NCBI GenBank assembly: GCA_946480655.1
Contig: CAMLKN010000086.1
Location: 1-8,806, forward strand
DNA: 8,806 bases
From: an uncultured Devosia sp.
Lineage (GTDB): Bacteria; Pseudomonadota; Alphaproteobacteria; Rhizobiales; Devosiaceae
Reading direction: 5' to 3'
The translations under genes and the position numbers were made by a program. Below the pieces are notes generated by a model. That model was not told the DNA's origin, searched no databases, and worked only from the letters and a program-made list of their open reading frames with translations. Position 1 is the stretch's first letter. Each line of letters opens with the position of its first letter. This document shows, piece by piece, positions 1-7,651 of this stretch.

Positions 1-2
1 GG

Positions 3-1049
3 AATCCGGAGACCGACGAACAGCCGCTGAGCTTTGCGCCCGTGGTGACCAATCGTCCGGCGCCGCAGGAGGTGTCTGGGTTTTCGGTGGCGCCAGCCAT
101 TGCCCTGGATGCGGAAGGGAATTCCCGTCGGCCGGCGATTGACGTGTTCTGGTCTTCGGCCTCGGTGACGGTGGACGTGCGGGCGGTGCGGATCACAATC
201 CGGCTGGCCGCGACAGACGTCATTGTTTGGGAAGGAGAGGCGCCCAGGCCTGAACTGGGCGAGGCGCGCATTACGCAGGCTCTGCTGCCGAATGAGGACT
301 ATGAGGTCCAGATCCAGTATATGCCCTTGTCTGGCCGCGTCACGGTGGAAAGCTCGTGGTTGTCGGTGACGACGCCCGACGTCAAGCTGGGCGCGCTCGA
401 TGTGGTCTATGGTGACCTCAACCTCGATGAACTCGGGGCGCAGGCCGAGGGTTATTTCGACTGGATGGGCATCAGCGTCCGCGAGCTCTACGAGAAGGCC
501 CAAGAGCAGGACGTTCACGGCGCCGACCAGGAACTAGCCAATGCCATGCAGTTCGATGAACTGCGGCGCAGCCTGTCGGTAGTCACTGGTGATCTGCAGG
601 CTTCGTTCGAAGAGACGATCACCGTCGCCATTGTCCCAATGCAGGGACAGTTGGTGGCCATTGCCGACTCGCTGACCGAGCTTTCGGCCGGCGACGGCAC
701 GGATGTGACCACGGCTCGCTTCCGCATGACCGCGATGACCGGGCCGACCGGCTATAGCCGGATCGGTGCGGAGACGCGAGTTGATGTGGCCGACAGTGGC
801 GCTTGGCGCGGCGCTGCCTGGTATCTGGACACCCCGACGAACCCGGCTCTGCCGACGCGGTTCATGGTCCTGGCTGACCAGTTCGTGGTCACTGACGACG
901 TGGATGTACAGCAGCCGCTGGTTTTCGAAGGCGGCGTCCTGAAGCTCCAGGTGGCCAATATCGGCACGGTGACCGCCGGCCTGATGCAAAGCCCTGACGG
1001 CAAGTTCGTCATCGACCTCAACAACAAGGTCATATCGATCTCGACATGA
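3..1049 (+). CDS. Phage tail-tip / host-specificity protein (gpJ-like), C-terminal part
   Basis: This is the C-terminal 348 residues of a tail-tip attachment protein. The reading frame is open from base 3, so the start lies upstream and the GTG at 42 is only an internal valine. The first ~110 residues look like a beta-rich fibronectin-III-type module. A linker of helical character follows (about 120-215). The last ~120 residues, with FRMTAMTGPTGYSRIGAETR and a Gly-rich stretch ending in a DGKFVIDLNNK motif, resemble the DUF1983-type C-terminal domain of lambda J-like central tail fibre proteins. Such proteins sit at the distal end of the siphophage tail and contact the receptor. The stop overlaps the next start as ATGA (1046-1049), so the two are probably translationally coupled. 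The family call is from recognised sequence style; the missing N-terminus could not be checked. Confidence 0.85.
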   Translation, partial: NPETDEQPLSFAPVVTNRPAPQEVSGFSVAPAIALDAEGNSRRPAIDVFWSSASVTVDVRAVRITIRLAATDVIVWEGEAPRPELGEARITQALLPNEDYEVQIQYMPLSGRVTVESSWLSVTTPDVKLGALDVVYGDLNLDELGAQAEGYFDWMGISVRELYEKAQEQDVHGADQELANAMQFDELRRSLSVVTGDLQASFEETITVAIVPMQGQLVAIADSLTELSAGDGTDVTTARFRMTAMTGPTGYSRIGAETRVDVADSGAWRGAAWYLDTPTNPALPTRFMVLADQFVVTDDVDVQQPLVFEGGVLKLQVANIGTVTAGLMQSPDGKFVIDLNNKVISIST

Positions 1050-1831
1050 CAATTCGCCTCTACGCAGACAGCTTCCGGTGCGCCATCTTTGAAGAGGCAC
1101 CTGGCGGCGGGAGCCCGGCCGACATCAATTCCTTGATGAACCGGCCGGCGCTCGACCCGTCCAGTTGGCTCGACAACATCTACTTCCATTCGGAGTTCGA
1201 CTATTACGGGGTGGCCGCCTACACGCTCGGCACCTCACTCACCCATGCCGCGATTGCGGGCATCACCCGCAATGCAGGCGGCGGCACGGGTGAAGTATCA
1301 ACCGTGGTGACACTGGCTGGGCAGAGCGGGTCTGACGACCAGCTCTTGCTCACCCACAATCTGGGCTACGTGCCGGACTTCTATGCCATCATAAACGGCG
1401 TCCTGGCCCCGAACGGCGTGCCAATTCAGCGTCCCGATGCGTTCCGAATGCGCTTCGCGTGCGTGTATGCGACGACGACAGAGATCCGTGTCGCCACCTT
1501 TGGGTTCTCATCGGGCAGCGATCTCAGCAGCATCAGCGCCACCTATGGCGTCATCGTGTTCCGCGACCATGCGGCCATCCCTGGCGAGAAGATGCTGAAG
1601 ATCGCGCCGGGTGACGTGATCTTCGGCCAGGGCAAATTCAACATGCAGCAACCCCATTTGCGCGCCGATGGTGCTGGCGACAGCCCCTTCGCGATCGCGT
1701 TGAGCAAGACCGCCGCGGCGCGGAATGGAGGGCTGCGGCTCTACAAGTCCAGCGGCAGCTACGAGGATTGGGGTTCCTTCAATGGGTCGTTGACCGCGCC
1801 GACATTCATCAGCGTAGCGGTGGGGTTGTAG
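1046..1831 (+). CDS. Phage tail-associated protein of unknown function (261 aa)
   Basis: I do not recognise a named family. The ATG overlaps the stop of the tail-tip gene (ATGA) and no strong ribosome-binding site sits at normal distance, so translation probably depends on the upstream gene. The protein has no signal peptide or membrane segment. Residues about 85-175 form a beta-rich module with THNLGYVPDF (103-112) and YATTTEIRV (141-149). Similar His-Asn-Leu-Gly-Tyr-Val-Pro phrases occur in small tail and fibre-like phage proteins. A Gly/Ser-rich stretch follows at 154-163, and the C-terminus (225-261) is again rich in Gly, Ser and aromatic residues. Its place between tail tip and fibre suggests a virion surface or adaptor protein. 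That role is inferred from position only. Confidence 0.75.
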   Translation: MTIRLYADSFRCAIFEEAPGGGSPADINSLMNRPALDPSSWLDNIYFHSEFDYYGVAAYTLGTSLTHAAIAGITRNAGGGTGEVSTVVTLAGQSGSDDQLLLTHNLGYVPDFYAIINGVLAPNGVPIQRPDAFRMRFACVYATTTEIRVATFGFSSGSDLSSISATYGVIVFRDHAAIPGEKMLKIAPGDVIFGQGKFNMQQPHLRADGAGDSPFAIALSKTAAARNGGLRLYKSSGSYEDWGSFNGSLTAPTFISVAVGL

Positions 1832-2686
1832 ATGGTTGACCAGTTCCTTGCGGAGAACGACCGCATTCAGGTCATCCGAGACAGTGAAATCGCCTTCGAC
1901 ACGGACAGGATATCGGTTGAGCGCTTCCCGGATGCCGATCACATCGTCCTGACCAACTACGACATCTCGTTTCCGAGCTTTGTTCAGTTCGCCGCCTACT
2001 ACCGCAACCAGACCGGCGGCGGTCTGACCACATGCGAGAGGTGGTCGACGCTGATCTGGCAGGAGTGGGGTCCGGATGAATCGACCCACGATGAAGTCTA
2101 TTACCCGGCCAACCCCGGCGCCTCCATTCCGGGGCCAACCACGCGACCCCTCACGCGCACCTTGCTGGGGTCAGTGCCGGCCGAAAGCAACTACCTCGAC
2201 ATCCGGGTCAATCTGAACCGGATCGTGACTCCGCCTGCCTTCCACGGGCTCGAAGTGCCGACTGTGCTGTTCAAGCAAAACCAATGGATCACGCTCCCTG
2301 GTGGCTCGTGCCCTTGTGAAGTGCTTCTGACCTCAGCCAGTCGGCTGTTCAACATCGTTCGGATTGGTAACGACATCTACCTCGATCGCTACCAGAGCGT
2401 GTTCAACACCAATAGCCCGCTGGCTCCAGGTGGATATGCGCAGGCCAACATCTCGGTCAACCAGTCCGGCTGGAACTCTTTCAATCAACGCGGTTCGCCA
2501 TCTGATGGGTCTTCGGTCGCGCCATATGCGAACAACATCCTTTATCACCTGATGGATCAGAAGCCTTACAGCCTCGATGGCAACAAGCGGCCCGGAGGGA
2601 CCAACCCCTGTGGCGGTTCGCACCCCGATCTCACATCGACCTATCGGGGCAGCATTGTCATCGCTCCGTGCCGTCACCGGACCTAA
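1832..2686 (+). CDS. Phage tail-region protein of unknown function (284 aa)
   Basis: I do not recognise this family. The ATG follows the previous stop with no gap (TAG|ATG), behind a GTGGGG purine stretch at about 1820-1825 that may serve as a weak ribosome-binding site. No signal peptide or membrane segment is visible. The N-terminal ~60 residues are acidic and beta-like. The middle contains aromatic-rich text (WSTLIWQEWG, 71-80) and a Pro/Thr-rich run (95-110). Five cysteines (C68, C160, C162, C260, C280) include a CPC pair and one in the last five residues, which is more than its phage neighbours have; disulfides or metal binding are possible but unproven. It is the last gene before a terminator hairpin, so it may close the tail-tip transcription unit. 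A virion-surface or receptor-binding accessory role is inferred from position. Confidence 0.72.
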   Translation: MVDQFLAENDRIQVIRDSEIAFDTDRISVERFPDADHIVLTNYDISFPSFVQFAAYYRNQTGGGLTTCERWSTLIWQEWGPDESTHDEVYYPANPGASIPGPTTRPLTRTLLGSVPAESNYLDIRVNLNRIVTPPAFHGLEVPTVLFKQNQWITLPGGSCPCEVLLTSASRLFNIVRIGNDIYLDRYQSVFNTNSPLAPGGYAQANISVNQSGWNSFNQRGSPSDGSSVAPYANNILYHLMDQKPYSLDGNKRPGGTNPCGGSHPDLTSTYRGSIVIAPCRHRT

Positions 2687-2721
2687 GCCGCCGGAACTCA
2701 CCAAGCCTCATCTACCTGACC

Positions 2722-2739
2722 GCCGCAGGGCGGCTTTTT
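2722..2739 (+). terminator. Intrinsic terminator candidate in the gap before the fibre gene
   Basis: The stem GCCGC (2722-2726) pairs perfectly with GCGGC (2730-2734) around an AGG loop and is followed at once by TTTTT (2735-2739). An alternative register, CCGCC (2720-2724) with GGCGG (2729-2733), is equally good. The stem is short but fully G+C. It lies between the stop at 2686 and the fibre start at 2756, so it may separate the fibre pair from the tail-tip unit or merely attenuate read-through. Confidence 0.65.
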
Positions 2740-2746
2740 CTTGCCT

Positions 2747-2758
2747 GGAGCAACCATG
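2747..2758 (+). promoter_or_regulatory. Ribosome-binding site fixing the fibre start
   Basis: GGAG at 2747-2750 lies five bases before ATG 2756. This favours ATG 2756 over the in-frame TTG at 2741, which would begin within two bases of the terminator T-run and has no ribosome-binding site. Confidence 0.7.
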
Positions 2759-4480
2759 CCCGCAGTCTCCGATTACGTGACCGGTTCAATTTCGCTCACC
2801 AATGGCTCCATAAACTTCACCGGCACCTCCACCGGCTGGCTGCTTGCTGGCTTCAAGGAAGGCGACACCATCATCGACATCACTGGCGCCACCGAGTTCA
2901 TGGGCGTCATCGCGACTATCGATGCTAATGGGGCAGGGACGCTCACCAAGGCGTGGGAAGGTCCGACGCTGGTCGATGTGGCCTATAGGATGCGTTACCA
3001 GCCTGACGGGGCTCGTGTGTCAGCCCAGGCGCGCAATCTGATCGAACTGCTGGGCAATGGGAATGTCCTGGCTCTGGCCGGGCTGTCCGGCTCCGCCAAT
3101 CAAGTGCCAATGTTCACCGGCCCCGGCGCCATGACGCTTGTGCCCAAGACCGATCTGGTGAGCGGCGTTGCCTATGATGTGCAGGTTGATCTGTTGGCCG
3201 ACCGGGACGCTTACGATGGGCAAGCGGAAGGATTCAGCGTCCTCGTGGCGGACGTGGGCGACGGACGGGCAGCTGTCTATGCCAAGGCTTCGGCAGCGTC
3301 CGGCGACTGGACGGACCCGGCATATGTGACTGGACCTGTCGGGCCGGCACCGGTGTTCACAGTGGACACCACCACGACGCTTGCACCAGGCTCCGCTGCA
3401 ACGTTCGTCTTGACGCCCACCGTTGACGGCTACGAGATCGACATCGGCATACCGGCCGGCCGTGCCGATGGCGTTCCGTTTCTGTGGGATACTGGCACCG
3501 CTGATGCTGACCCGGGAAGCGGTGACCTTCGGGCCAACAACGCCTCTTTGGGCTCCGCGACTTTTCTGTATGTATCGAAGACTTCGGCGGCTGGATCAGC
3601 GGTCGCGGCGTATTTGCTATCCTTGGACGATAGCACCAATCCGACAAAGAAGGGCGATCTCATCCTGAAGCGATCCGCTGACGGAGTGATCGCGTCTTTC
3701 ATCGTCGGCACCGTCACGGACGCCACCAACTATGTGACGATCGCTGTTTCGGGCCACTCCGGCGCTACGTCATTCACGGCTGCTGATTTGATCCAGTTCG
3801 AATTTGCCCGAGCTGGCGATAAAGGCGCCGACGGTGCTGGAACCGGCGATGTGGTGGGTCCGGCATCGTCTACCAACAACGCCATCGTCCGGTTCGATGG
3901 CACCACCGGCAAACTTCTGAAGGAACTGGGCAGCGGCGTAGCCAACTCCGATATGGCTTTGATGGCTGAAGCCACGGTCAAGGGGCGGGCTGTTGGTTCT
4001 GGCACCAACGTTCCGTCCGATCTGACAGGCGCTCAGGTTGCCGCCATCGTGATGGCAGGCGGCCAGTTGGCCTTCCCTGCAACACAAATCCCGTCGGCTA
4101 ATGCCAACACCCTCGATGACTACGAAGAGGGCACCTACACCCCGACCTATACCAACATCACCATCGGCAACGGCACAGTCAGCTCGAAGTACACCAAAGT
4201 TGGTGACCTCATTCATCTGGAATGGTCACTTACCTGGGGCAGCACGACTTCAGCCACGGCAAGCCCAACCACTATCGGCCTGCCGTTTACTGCCGGCGCG
4301 GACGGTGCCGGTTCGGCATCTGCGTTGGACCTCGGGAGCGCGTTTTTCCACCCGATTGTTTTTCGCTCAACCACGTCAATGGTTCCGAGAAGCCCTAGCG
4401 CCGGTAGCTATTCCGGCACGGTCCCCTTCACCTGGACGACCGGCGACGTGCTGACCATCACCACAACCTACAAGGTCTGA
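2756..4480 (+). CDS. Modular phage tail fibre protein (574 aa)
   Basis: This is a probable trimeric tail fibre that binds the host surface. Residues 1-130 form a virion-proximal module seen widely in alphaproteobacterial prophages: a YVTGSISLTNG beta start, FKEGDTIIDI (33-42), AYRMRYQPDGA (76-86) and a helix with NLIELLGNGN (94-103). A central beta-rich region (about 140-350) carries Gly-Pro turns (GPVGPAP, 193-199). A short collagen-like turn, GDKGADGAGTGDVVGP (354-369), leads into NNAIVRFDGTTGKL (374-387), a phrase common in phage fibres. Residues 448-574, beginning ANTLDDYEEGTYTPT, look like the distal Ser/Thr/Gly-rich tip domain, the part that normally varies with host range. No intramolecular chaperone or glycanase motif is visible. 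The next gene begins three bases after the stop, so the two are probably an expression pair. Confidence 0.85.
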   Translation: MPAVSDYVTGSISLTNGSINFTGTSTGWLLAGFKEGDTIIDITGATEFMGVIATIDANGAGTLTKAWEGPTLVDVAYRMRYQPDGARVSAQARNLIELLGNGNVLALAGLSGSANQVPMFTGPGAMTLVPKTDLVSGVAYDVQVDLLADRDAYDGQAEGFSVLVADVGDGRAAVYAKASAASGDWTDPAYVTGPVGPAPVFTVDTTTTLAPGSAATFVLTPTVDGYEIDIGIPAGRADGVPFLWDTGTADADPGSGDLRANNASLGSATFLYVSKTSAAGSAVAAYLLSLDDSTNPTKKGDLILKRSADGVIASFIVGTVTDATNYVTIAVSGHSGATSFTAADLIQFEFARAGDKGADGAGTGDVVGPASSTNNAIVRFDGTTGKLLKELGSGVANSDMALMAEATVKGRAVGSGTNVPSDLTGAQVAAIVMAGGQLAFPATQIPSANANTLDDYEEGTYTPTYTNITIGNGTVSSKYTKVGDLIHLEWSLTWGSTTSATASPTTIGLPFTAGADGAGSASALDLGSAFFHPIVFRSTTSMVPRSPSAGSYSGTVPFTWTTGDVLTITTTYKV

Positions 4481-4483
4481 CAC

Positions 4484-5098
4484 ATGACGGAAATTCTGCA
4501 GCGGTCCGAACTGGACATGACGGGCTACAATGTCGGTGAGGACGTGGCCATGCAGGGGCAGATTGCCCTGCGCTGGCGCAAGCTCACCTATGCGAACGGA
4601 ACGCTGATCGCGACAGAGTATCATCGCGCAATGATCGAGCCTCTGATGGATATCGCAGGCTTCCTAGACGGCGTCGAAGCCGACCTGGCGGCGCAGGGCT
4701 GGCCCTGGGCCGAAAATGTAGTAGCGCTTGACCGCCAGATCATCGCGACCCTTGCCAGCATGATCTGGACCGAGAACGTCGTGGCTGCATTCGACGCACG
4801 CCGGCGGGCCGAGGAGCAACAGACAAATGATCTCGCTGCCATGTCGGCCCAAAGGCTTCCGCGATGGAAGTTCTGGGCGGCCCTCGGCATGGCCGGCCTT
4901 ACGGATGCAGTCCGAGCAGCCTTTTCCGCTATCCCCGATCCCCAACTGCGGGCCATAGCCGTCGCGAAGCTGGAAAATACGGACTACTACGACCGGTCTG
5001 ACGCATTGTTCGCTGACGAAGCTCTTCTGGGGCAGATCGGTATCGATAGCGACGGCGTTGACGCGCTCTGGGCACAGGCGTTGGCGCTGCCCGATTGA
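4484..5098 (+). CDS. Fibre-associated phage protein, possible assembly factor (204 aa)
   Basis: The gene follows the fibre after three bases. AAGG at 4472-4475, inside the fibre gene's end, can serve as its ribosome-binding site. The protein is soluble and largely helical in appearance. Its C-terminal part (about 126-204) has the pattern WKFWAALGMAGL, then an AIPDP turn (149-153), then a LWAQAL end. Small proteins of this pattern (a Trp/Phe-rich helix, a 'IPDP' turn, a short acidic helix) commonly follow fibre genes in phages, and some are called fibre assembly proteins. The N-terminal half (residues 45-110) has a long helix with several Trp residues and an RRRAEEQQ coiled-coil-like stretch. 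A chaperone or accessory role for the fibre is inferred from position; I cannot name the family with certainty. Confidence 0.7.
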   Translation: MTEILQRSELDMTGYNVGEDVAMQGQIALRWRKLTYANGTLIATEYHRAMIEPLMDIAGFLDGVEADLAAQGWPWAENVVALDRQIIATLASMIWTENVVAAFDARRRAEEQQTNDLAAMSAQRLPRWKFWAALGMAGLTDAVRAAFSAIPDPQLRAIAVAKLENTDYYDRSDALFADEALLGQIGIDSDGVDALWAQALALPD

Positions 5099-5123
5099 CC
5101 AATGGGCCCGGCAGCCCGGACGG

Positions 5124-6110
5124 CTAATTGCAGAGTGTGGTTTCTGAGCACAGGGCATCGACAAGTCGCGCCGTTCGCGCGTCTGCCCCAACGCCTGTAG
5201 GATGGTAGAGGGTATCGAACATCAAGCTCATCGGCAGAAGACTGTCTTCGTAGTCGCCGACCCACGCGACCCCAGAAGAGATCAATCGGTCCCGCGCCGC
5301 GAACAGCCTGCATATGTATTGTGGCTCACGAACCTCGGGACGATTCATTTGGTTCGGCCACGTCATGATTAGCAAAATTCCTTCGCGCTCCGCCCAGTTG
5401 GCAAGATCCTCGATGATTTCCAACGACCTGTGCTTGGCATGTTGGGGCTCGCACACAGGCAAGTCTGGTGCAGTGGTCGTTTCGTTAGGTTGGACTCCCG
5501 AGAGCGAGATGAGGCTGTCAGTCTGGCTCTGAGTAGGTCCGCGCCAATCACCTCTCTGGTCGATGTCCCCCTTCTTGTGGGAGACGACCAGCTCCTCGGA
5601 CGGAATCTCAGTCCAAGCTGCGCGAAATATTCGTTGTAGAGGTAAGAGGCGAAGGAAGTGCAAGGCCTCGAGCGGGCGCATGTCCTGCATTAGCTCAAGA
5701 CCCATTGAGTAGGCGACGGTGGCGGAGACGAAATTCTCGACCTCATCGGTGGCGAGCACATGCGGTTCGAGCGGGAGAAGCACAGCATCTCCTGTCTTTG
5801 CCACTTCGCGTACCTCACGCGCCATGAAGCGGATACCCAAGCTGCCTGTAACGCCCATGTTGACGGTTGGTCGCCCCGTTGCCTGCTCCAACATGGAGGC
5901 GCGCACGCCAAACATTGCTCCGGACCCGGCCATCACGATGAGCTTGGGTTGCTCGACACTCAACGCGTAATTGCGCTTCATCAGGGTGATTTCCCGGCTG
6001 CCATAAAATGGGTCGGGGAAAGGCTTGCCCGCGCCCATCACGATCGAAAGTGCCATGAACAGCAGGCCGGCCACGACAACTGCTCCGGCGGTGATGAAAA
6101 AGGTGCGCAT
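5124..6110 (-). CDS. Membrane-anchored SGNH-hydrolase-like O-acyltransferase partner (328 aa)
   Basis: This is probably the periplasmic partner of the MBOAT protein encoded just upstream, receiving an acyl group and passing it to a glycan (compare AlgJ/AlgX, DltD and PatB, which pair with AlgI, DltB and PatA). Residues 4-25 are one hydrophobic segment (FFITAGAVVVAGLLFMALSI) and should anchor the protein with the rest in the periplasm. The likely SGNH signatures are a GSG nucleophile loop (IVMAGSGAMFGV, Ser63), NMG (84-86), a GDAVLLPLE strand (107-115), and a C-terminal D-TLY-H motif (Asp299, His303) followed by GVGADART. The usual block-I GDS/GSN is GSG here and the D/H pair is spaced by three residues, so the assignment is by overall pattern. 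The start at 6110 is chosen because TGATG (6108-6112) joins it to the MBOAT stop; longer in-frame starts would lie inside the MBOAT gene. Confidence 0.72.
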   Translation of the reverse strand: MRTFFITAGAVVVAGLLFMALSIVMGAGKPFPDPFYGSREITLMKRNYALSVEQPKLIVMAGSGAMFGVRASMLEQATGRPTVNMGVTGSLGIRFMAREVREVAKTGDAVLLPLEPHVLATDEVENFVSATVAYSMGLELMQDMRPLEALHFLRLLPLQRIFRAAWTEIPSEELVVSHKKGDIDQRGDWRGPTQSQTDSLISLSGVQPNETTTAPDLPVCEPQHAKHRSLEIIEDLANWAEREGILLIMTWPNQMNRPEVREPQYICRLFAARDRLISSGVAWVGDYEDSLLPMSLMFDTLYHPTGVGADARTARLVDALCSETTLCN

Positions 6111-7567
6111 CAGAAATTGAAATACAGGAAGGGCGCCACACTGGCCACCGACCAAAGAAGCGTGAGCGAGAAGAGCAGGGCGAGCCCAACTGCCGCACCC
6201 CAAGCTGCATTCGGGCGCCACTGAAGCCAAGACCGAGTACGGGCCAGCCCCGAGTATTCAATAATGCCCGGATCAAACTTTCGCATTATCTGGGAGGTGT
6301 TTGGACAGAGGAACACGACGGCTGCCAATGAGCCGAGGTGCACGGCGATGTGCGTTACGTCGGCCGGCAGCGCGACCGCTGACAGCCCACTGATCCCTGC
6401 CATACCAGCGTAGACAATGCCAGCAGCAGCGAGATCCTCTGCGCGAAATAGTACCCAGGTGAGAACCACGGCCAAGAATGTCAGCCCAACCCCGATGGGC
6501 CGAACTAGTCTGTAAGCGCTGAGGCGCGACGCGGCGAAACGTTGGTGCACAATGAGCATCGCCCCGTGCAGCGCACCCCAGGCAACAAAGGTCCAGCCTG
6601 CACCGTGCCACAGCCCGCCAATGAGCATAGTCAGGAAGAGGTTTATCGGACGTCGCCATGGACGGACGCGATTTCCTCCGAAACCAATGTAGACGTAGTC
6701 CCTTAGGAAGCGGGATAGCGTCATATGCCAGCGGCGCCAGAACGCAGTGATGCTGCTGCTCTTATAGGGGGAGAAGAAGTTGACCGGCAGTCTAATACTG
6801 AACATGGCCGCCAGGCCTATGGCCATGTCGCTGTAGCCAGAGAAGTCGAAGTAGAGCTGGAAAGTGTAAGCAAGCGTTCCGAGCCAGCCGTCCAGGAAGC
6901 CGACTGCGCTCCCAGATGCGGCTCCATCGAAAACGGCATTGGCGTATGGCGCAACCGGGTCCGCAAGCACCACTTTCTTGGCGAGGCCGATGGCAAAGAT
7001 TGTAAGACCCGCCGCGAAAAACGCATTCTCCCGAAGCCTCGACCAAGCTCTGCTGAACTGCGGTAGTAGGTCTCCGTGGTGGATAATGGGTCCTGCAATG
7101 AGATGCGGAAAAAACGTGACGAACAGTGCGTACCGCATCAGGTTGGGTTCAAACTTTGCACCTCGCGTGACGTCGACCAGGTAGGTGATCTGCACAAAGG
7201 TGTAGAAAGAGATGCCGAGAGGCAGGTGCGACGTTGGCAACTCGGTATGGATGCCAATTACCGACGCCCCGAACGCCCAGTACTTAAAGAAGGCGATGCC
7301 GGCGAGATTGGCCGCAATGGCGACGATTAGGAGCGGGCGTTGATGCGCTCCTGGGCGAGCCAGGAACAATCCGGCAATGAAGTTTGCGGCGATCGAAATG
7401 GCCAGTAGACCAAGATCAAACCAGCCAGCGAAAGAATAAAATACGAGCGACGCCGCCGTTAGAAACCAAAGCGCCGCCTGACGACCACCCCACCGCAACA
7501 ACACGGCATAGCCGACGAGGCACGCGGGCAGGAACCCAAAGATGAACTCGTACGAGCTGAAGACCAT
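6110..7567 (-). CDS. MBOAT-family O-acyltransferase, AlgI/PatA-like (485 aa)
   Basis: This is a polytopic inner-membrane acyltransferase that takes an acyl, usually acetyl, group from a cytoplasmic donor and moves it across the membrane for addition to a glycan. Many hydrophobic helices run the full length, and the size fits AlgI-type MBOATs. The N-terminus MVFSSYEFIFGFLP is the classic start of this family. Signature blocks appear in order: PLGISFYTFVQITYLVDV (116-133), FFPHLIAGPI (152-161), FDFSGYSDMAIGLA (240-253), FWRRWHMTLSRFLRDY (276-291, His281) and GGLWHGAGWTF (317-327, His321, the invariant catalytic histidine). No key residue is missing, so it should be active. It is the first gene of a two-gene unit opposite to the phage genes. 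The acceptor cannot be read from the sequence: alginate-like polymers, O-antigen, exopolysaccharide and peptidoglycan are all known for relatives. Confidence 0.93.
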   Translation of the reverse strand: MVFSSYEFIFGFLPACLVGYAVLLRWGGRQAALWFLTAASLVFYSFAGWFDLGLLAISIAANFIAGLFLARPGAHQRPLLIVAIAANLAGIAFFKYWAFGASVIGIHTELPTSHLPLGISFYTFVQITYLVDVTRGAKFEPNLMRYALFVTFFPHLIAGPIIHHGDLLPQFSRAWSRLRENAFFAAGLTIFAIGLAKKVVLADPVAPYANAVFDGAASGSAVGFLDGWLGTLAYTFQLYFDFSGYSDMAIGLAAMFSIRLPVNFFSPYKSSSITAFWRRWHMTLSRFLRDYVYIGFGGNRVRPWRRPINLFLTMLIGGLWHGAGWTFVAWGALHGAMLIVHQRFAASRLSAYRLVRPIGVGLTFLAVVLTWVLFRAEDLAAAGIVYAGMAGISGLSAVALPADVTHIAVHLGSLAAVVFLCPNTSQIMRKFDPGIIEYSGLARTRSWLQWRPNAAWGAAVGLALLFSLTLLWSVASVAPFLYFNF

Positions 7568-7572
7568 GTGCT

Positions 7573-7602
7573 CTTAGAGGGCGCCTCTCGGGAAACTGTC
7601 AA
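7573..7602 (-). promoter_or_regulatory. Candidate sigma-70-type promoter of the acyltransferase cassette
   Basis: On the minus strand a perfect TTGACA (7602-7597) is followed after 18 bases by TCTAAG (7578-7573), which matches the -10 consensus at four of six positions. The -10 ends only five bases before ATG 7567, so the transcript would start at or very near the start codon and be nearly leaderless. Two dyads lie in the region. AGAGG/CCTCT (7576-7588) overlaps the -10, and GCGCC/GGCGC (7605-7619) lies just upstream of the -35. They could be operators, but this is unproven. Confidence 0.45.
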
Positions 7603-7651
7603 GAGCGCCAGACCGGCGCCCCGAAGCGCTGAACAGAAACTTGCCTTCCAC

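Noticed and set aside
42..44. GTG as the start of a complete first gene
   Set aside because: The frame is open to the window edge and the sequence upstream reads as a continuous tail-tip protein, so the gene is truncated by the window.
534..1100. Minus-strand open frame opposite the tail-tip gene
   Set aside because: Basic, low-complexity translation with no domain; it is antisense to a well-supported gene in G+C-rich DNA.
1508..2089. Minus-strand open frame spanning the two unknown tail genes
   Set aside because: It crosses a gene junction that is clear on the + strand and shows no recognisable protein pattern.
3770..4216. Minus-strand open frame within the fibre gene
   Set aside because: Antisense to recognised fibre motifs, with no domain or ribosome-binding site.
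5104..5117. GGGC/GCCC hairpin in the convergent gap as a bidirectional terminator
   Set aside because: The stem is only four pairs and no T-tract follows on either strand.
5760..6224. Plus-strand open frame opposite the SGNH-like gene
   Set aside because: The translation is His/Arg-rich without domain structure; the minus-strand gene has a membrane anchor, SGNH-like motifs and coupling to the MBOAT gene.
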